Positions 62,392 to 64,000 of a stretch of DNA of 64,000 bases are shown here, piece by piece. Location of the stretch: assembly GCF_050908995.1 (NCBI RefSeq), contig NW_027484918.1, positions 62,001 to 126,000 on the forward strand. The letters are read 5' to 3'. The notes below the pieces were generated by a model, which saw nothing but the letters and a program-made list of their open reading frames with translations, ran no database searches and had not been told where the DNA came from. Positions within the stretch are counted from its first letter, which is position 1, and each line of letters starts with the position of its first letter. Source of the DNA: Andrena cerasifolii. Lineage: Eukaryota; Arthropoda; Insecta; Hymenoptera; Andrenidae. Position numbers and translations under genes: made by a program.

Positions 62392-63513
62392 TCTACTACG
62401 AAATCCCCTTCCCTCTACGCCCTACGAGGCACGATCTCCTCCCTCACCTTCAAAGTCTAAACAAGTCCCTCGTCCCAAAAACCCTCTTACATCGAGACTA
62501 CGTCTCACGACCTCCCTACGACCCACCGAGTCAAAGCCACTCTTACCCCGTTCCAATCAAAACACGCAAACCACATGTAACTAGTTTGAGTCCCCCTTCT
62601 CGAGCGCCCCTCATAAAAACCCCGGAAATAATATTGCGAAGTCCTTTTCGAATGCCCTTTATAAAAAACCCGGAAGTCTTATTGCGACGCATATTTCGTG
62701 CATGAGTCACGGTGCATACCGCGCACACCCCTCATACCTAAACACTGTATAAATACAAGGGCCCCAGAGGCCGTAGCACTCTTCTTCTACGGACTCTTCT
62801 TCTACGGACTCTTCTTCTACGGAAAGCTCTTCCATAGAGACAGTTCAAAGAAAGTAACAATTTAACTAACGTGCAGTAAATTCAGTGCAACTACTCTCGA
62901 CGAGAGATTCACTTTCGACAACAACTGTGAGCAATTAATATTACTTATTATAACACTGCATATCATCGCCATTTATATTACACTTTCTTGCTTATGCTTT
63001 TCTTATTATTGCTTATCGTTTATATCATCTTAACATTCCTAACGCTTATTGCTTTTCATATTCTTGTCTATTGCTAATACTCGCATATTTCATGTTCATC
63101 TATATATTGCTATTGTTTACCATTTATATAAATGTTTTGTGCTAATGCTCAACGTCCCACGCATTATTATAATATTACCACATATGCTTTGAACTGAATA
63201 AACGTTCTTATTCTAAATAACGCTTCGAATTATTGTAGTGATCCTTCGGTTACGGAATTACCGAATCATAACAAGCCACTGCAACAGCTGATCTCGGTTC
63301 GCGAACTCCGGGATTTCTTACAGTGTTTACAAGGCTTACTTTCGTATAGGCCTTGTACGACCATACCGTTACCTCTATTATAAAGAAATATAACGCGAAG
63401 TTTCTTATATTAATGCAACGGTAAATCCAATTATCAGGACTTTAAATACCCATGCTTGTGTCTAACGGGTGTCACTCTGGTGCTTGATTACTGCTTTACC
63501 TTCCCTGGTTGCT

Positions 63514-63805
63514 TGCGCCGCGAAACTTGTTTTCGTGCCTAACTCCCATCGTGCCTAGTGCCGCGAAACCTGTTTTCGTGCCTAACTCCCATCGTTCCTA
63601 GTGCCGCGAAACCTGTTTTCGTGCCTAACTCCCATCGTTCCTAGTGCCGCGAAACTTGTTTTCGTGCCTAACTCCTGCCTCACTTTGTGCCGCGAAACTA
63701 GTTTTCGTGCCAAAGTCCTATCCTGCTTAGTGCCGCGAAGCTGGTTTTCGTGCCTAAACTCCCCCAACTAGCCTTGTGTCGCGAAACTGGTTTTCGTGCC
63801 AAGGC
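63514..63805 (+). repeat. Tandem hairpin array, family-1 LTR (third copy)
   Basis: Seven units of about 43 bp: outer stem, TGCCGCG, AAAC-2 nt-GTTT, TCGTGC, outer partner. Outer stems vary with pairing kept: TAG/CTA, TTAG/CTAA, CTTTG/CAAAG, GCCTTG/CAAGGC. The first unit is imperfect. Confidence 0.85.
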
Positions 63806-63874
63806 TTCCTCCCGATCTACCCCAACTATGTCATTCCCCTAAAAAAGACCTTCACCCGGGACGTGACATAAATT

Positions 63875-63892
63875 TGGTGACAGCGGTGGGAT
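63875..63892 (+). other. Primer-binding site of family-1 element
   Basis: TGGTGACAGCGGTGGGAT, six nt after the LTR end. Identical to the site at 29573-29590. The leader to 64000 shows no gene. Confidence 0.75.
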
Positions 63893-64000
63893 GTTCGTCT
63901 ACCGTTAACAAAGAATAGGTTCTTTGTATATACGGTACCCACAACGTCCCTATATCTAGAATGTGCATTACATACCCTCTTCGAAGCGTGCTATCTTACC

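Larger units (their letters stand above)
62235..63868 (+). mobile_element. 5' LTR of a family-1 element, inserted in Copia
   Basis: TGTGACGTCCCAC...CCGGGACGTGACA, 1634 bp. TATAAATA is at 62748-62755, followed by a triple 18-bp repeat (CTCTTCTTCTACGGA) near 62780-62822. A PBS follows, so an internal region probably extends beyond the window. Confidence 0.85.

Overview
The window is a block of transposable elements from a metazoan, most likely insect, nuclear genome. The evidence is an arthropod-type Polinton/Maverick, two errantivirus-like Gypsy elements with envelope genes, an R2-like LINE, a Copia fragment, short GT-AG introns and an A/T-only satellite. I found no convincing host gene, rRNA or functional tRNA. 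A hymenopteran (ant-like) source is my guess from family resemblance and is not shown by the sequence.

Left third (1-22232): two nearly identical Polintons lie in inverted orientation. Copy A (1-5765) enters from outside the window and stops abruptly inside its adenain-like protease gene. Copy B (5766-22232, 16.5 kb) starts at that base and has both terminal inverted repeats (about 0.96 kb each). B carries a virus-like gene set: double-jelly-roll major capsid, minor capsid/penton, cysteine protease, PLA2-domain protein, packaging ATPase, retroviral-type integrase, protein-primed DNA polymerase B and several unknowns. One of the unknowns is a three-exon Pro/Ser-rich gene at 7063-7588. The capsid, protease and PLA2 genes run on one strand. 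The ATPase and integrase genes run on the other strand from a 97-bp divergent promoter. B's polymerase is broken by in-frame stops, so B looks non-autonomous.

Middle (22233-31300): an R2-like LINE (minus strand, frameshifted at G-runs) abuts the Polinton terminus. It is followed by AT minisatellite and by the leader, primer-binding site and 1.7-kb LTR of a minus-strand LTR retrotransposon.

Right half (31301-64000): an A/T-only satellite with a recurrent core of about 60 bp is interrupted by four LTR-element insertions. These are a solo LTR (33136-34956, TSD CTTA), a second solo LTR (35847-36807, TSD TTTA), Gypsy-1 with gag, pol and env (36829-44863, TSD TATT) and Gypsy-2 with gag, pol, an intact env and an extra Cys-rich ORF (49209-59877). 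The window ends in a Copia-like element cut by another copy of the TGTGACG LTR.

The most striking signal is inside the LTRs. Tandem arrays of short two-tier hairpins keep their paired stems while the stem sequence changes. In the solo LTR at 35847-36807 nine 33-nt units share loops, yet show seven different outer stems and four different inner stems, nearly all perfectly paired. A related design occurs in all three copies of the other LTR family. This looks like a selected RNA (or single-stranded DNA) structure in the transcribed part of the LTR.
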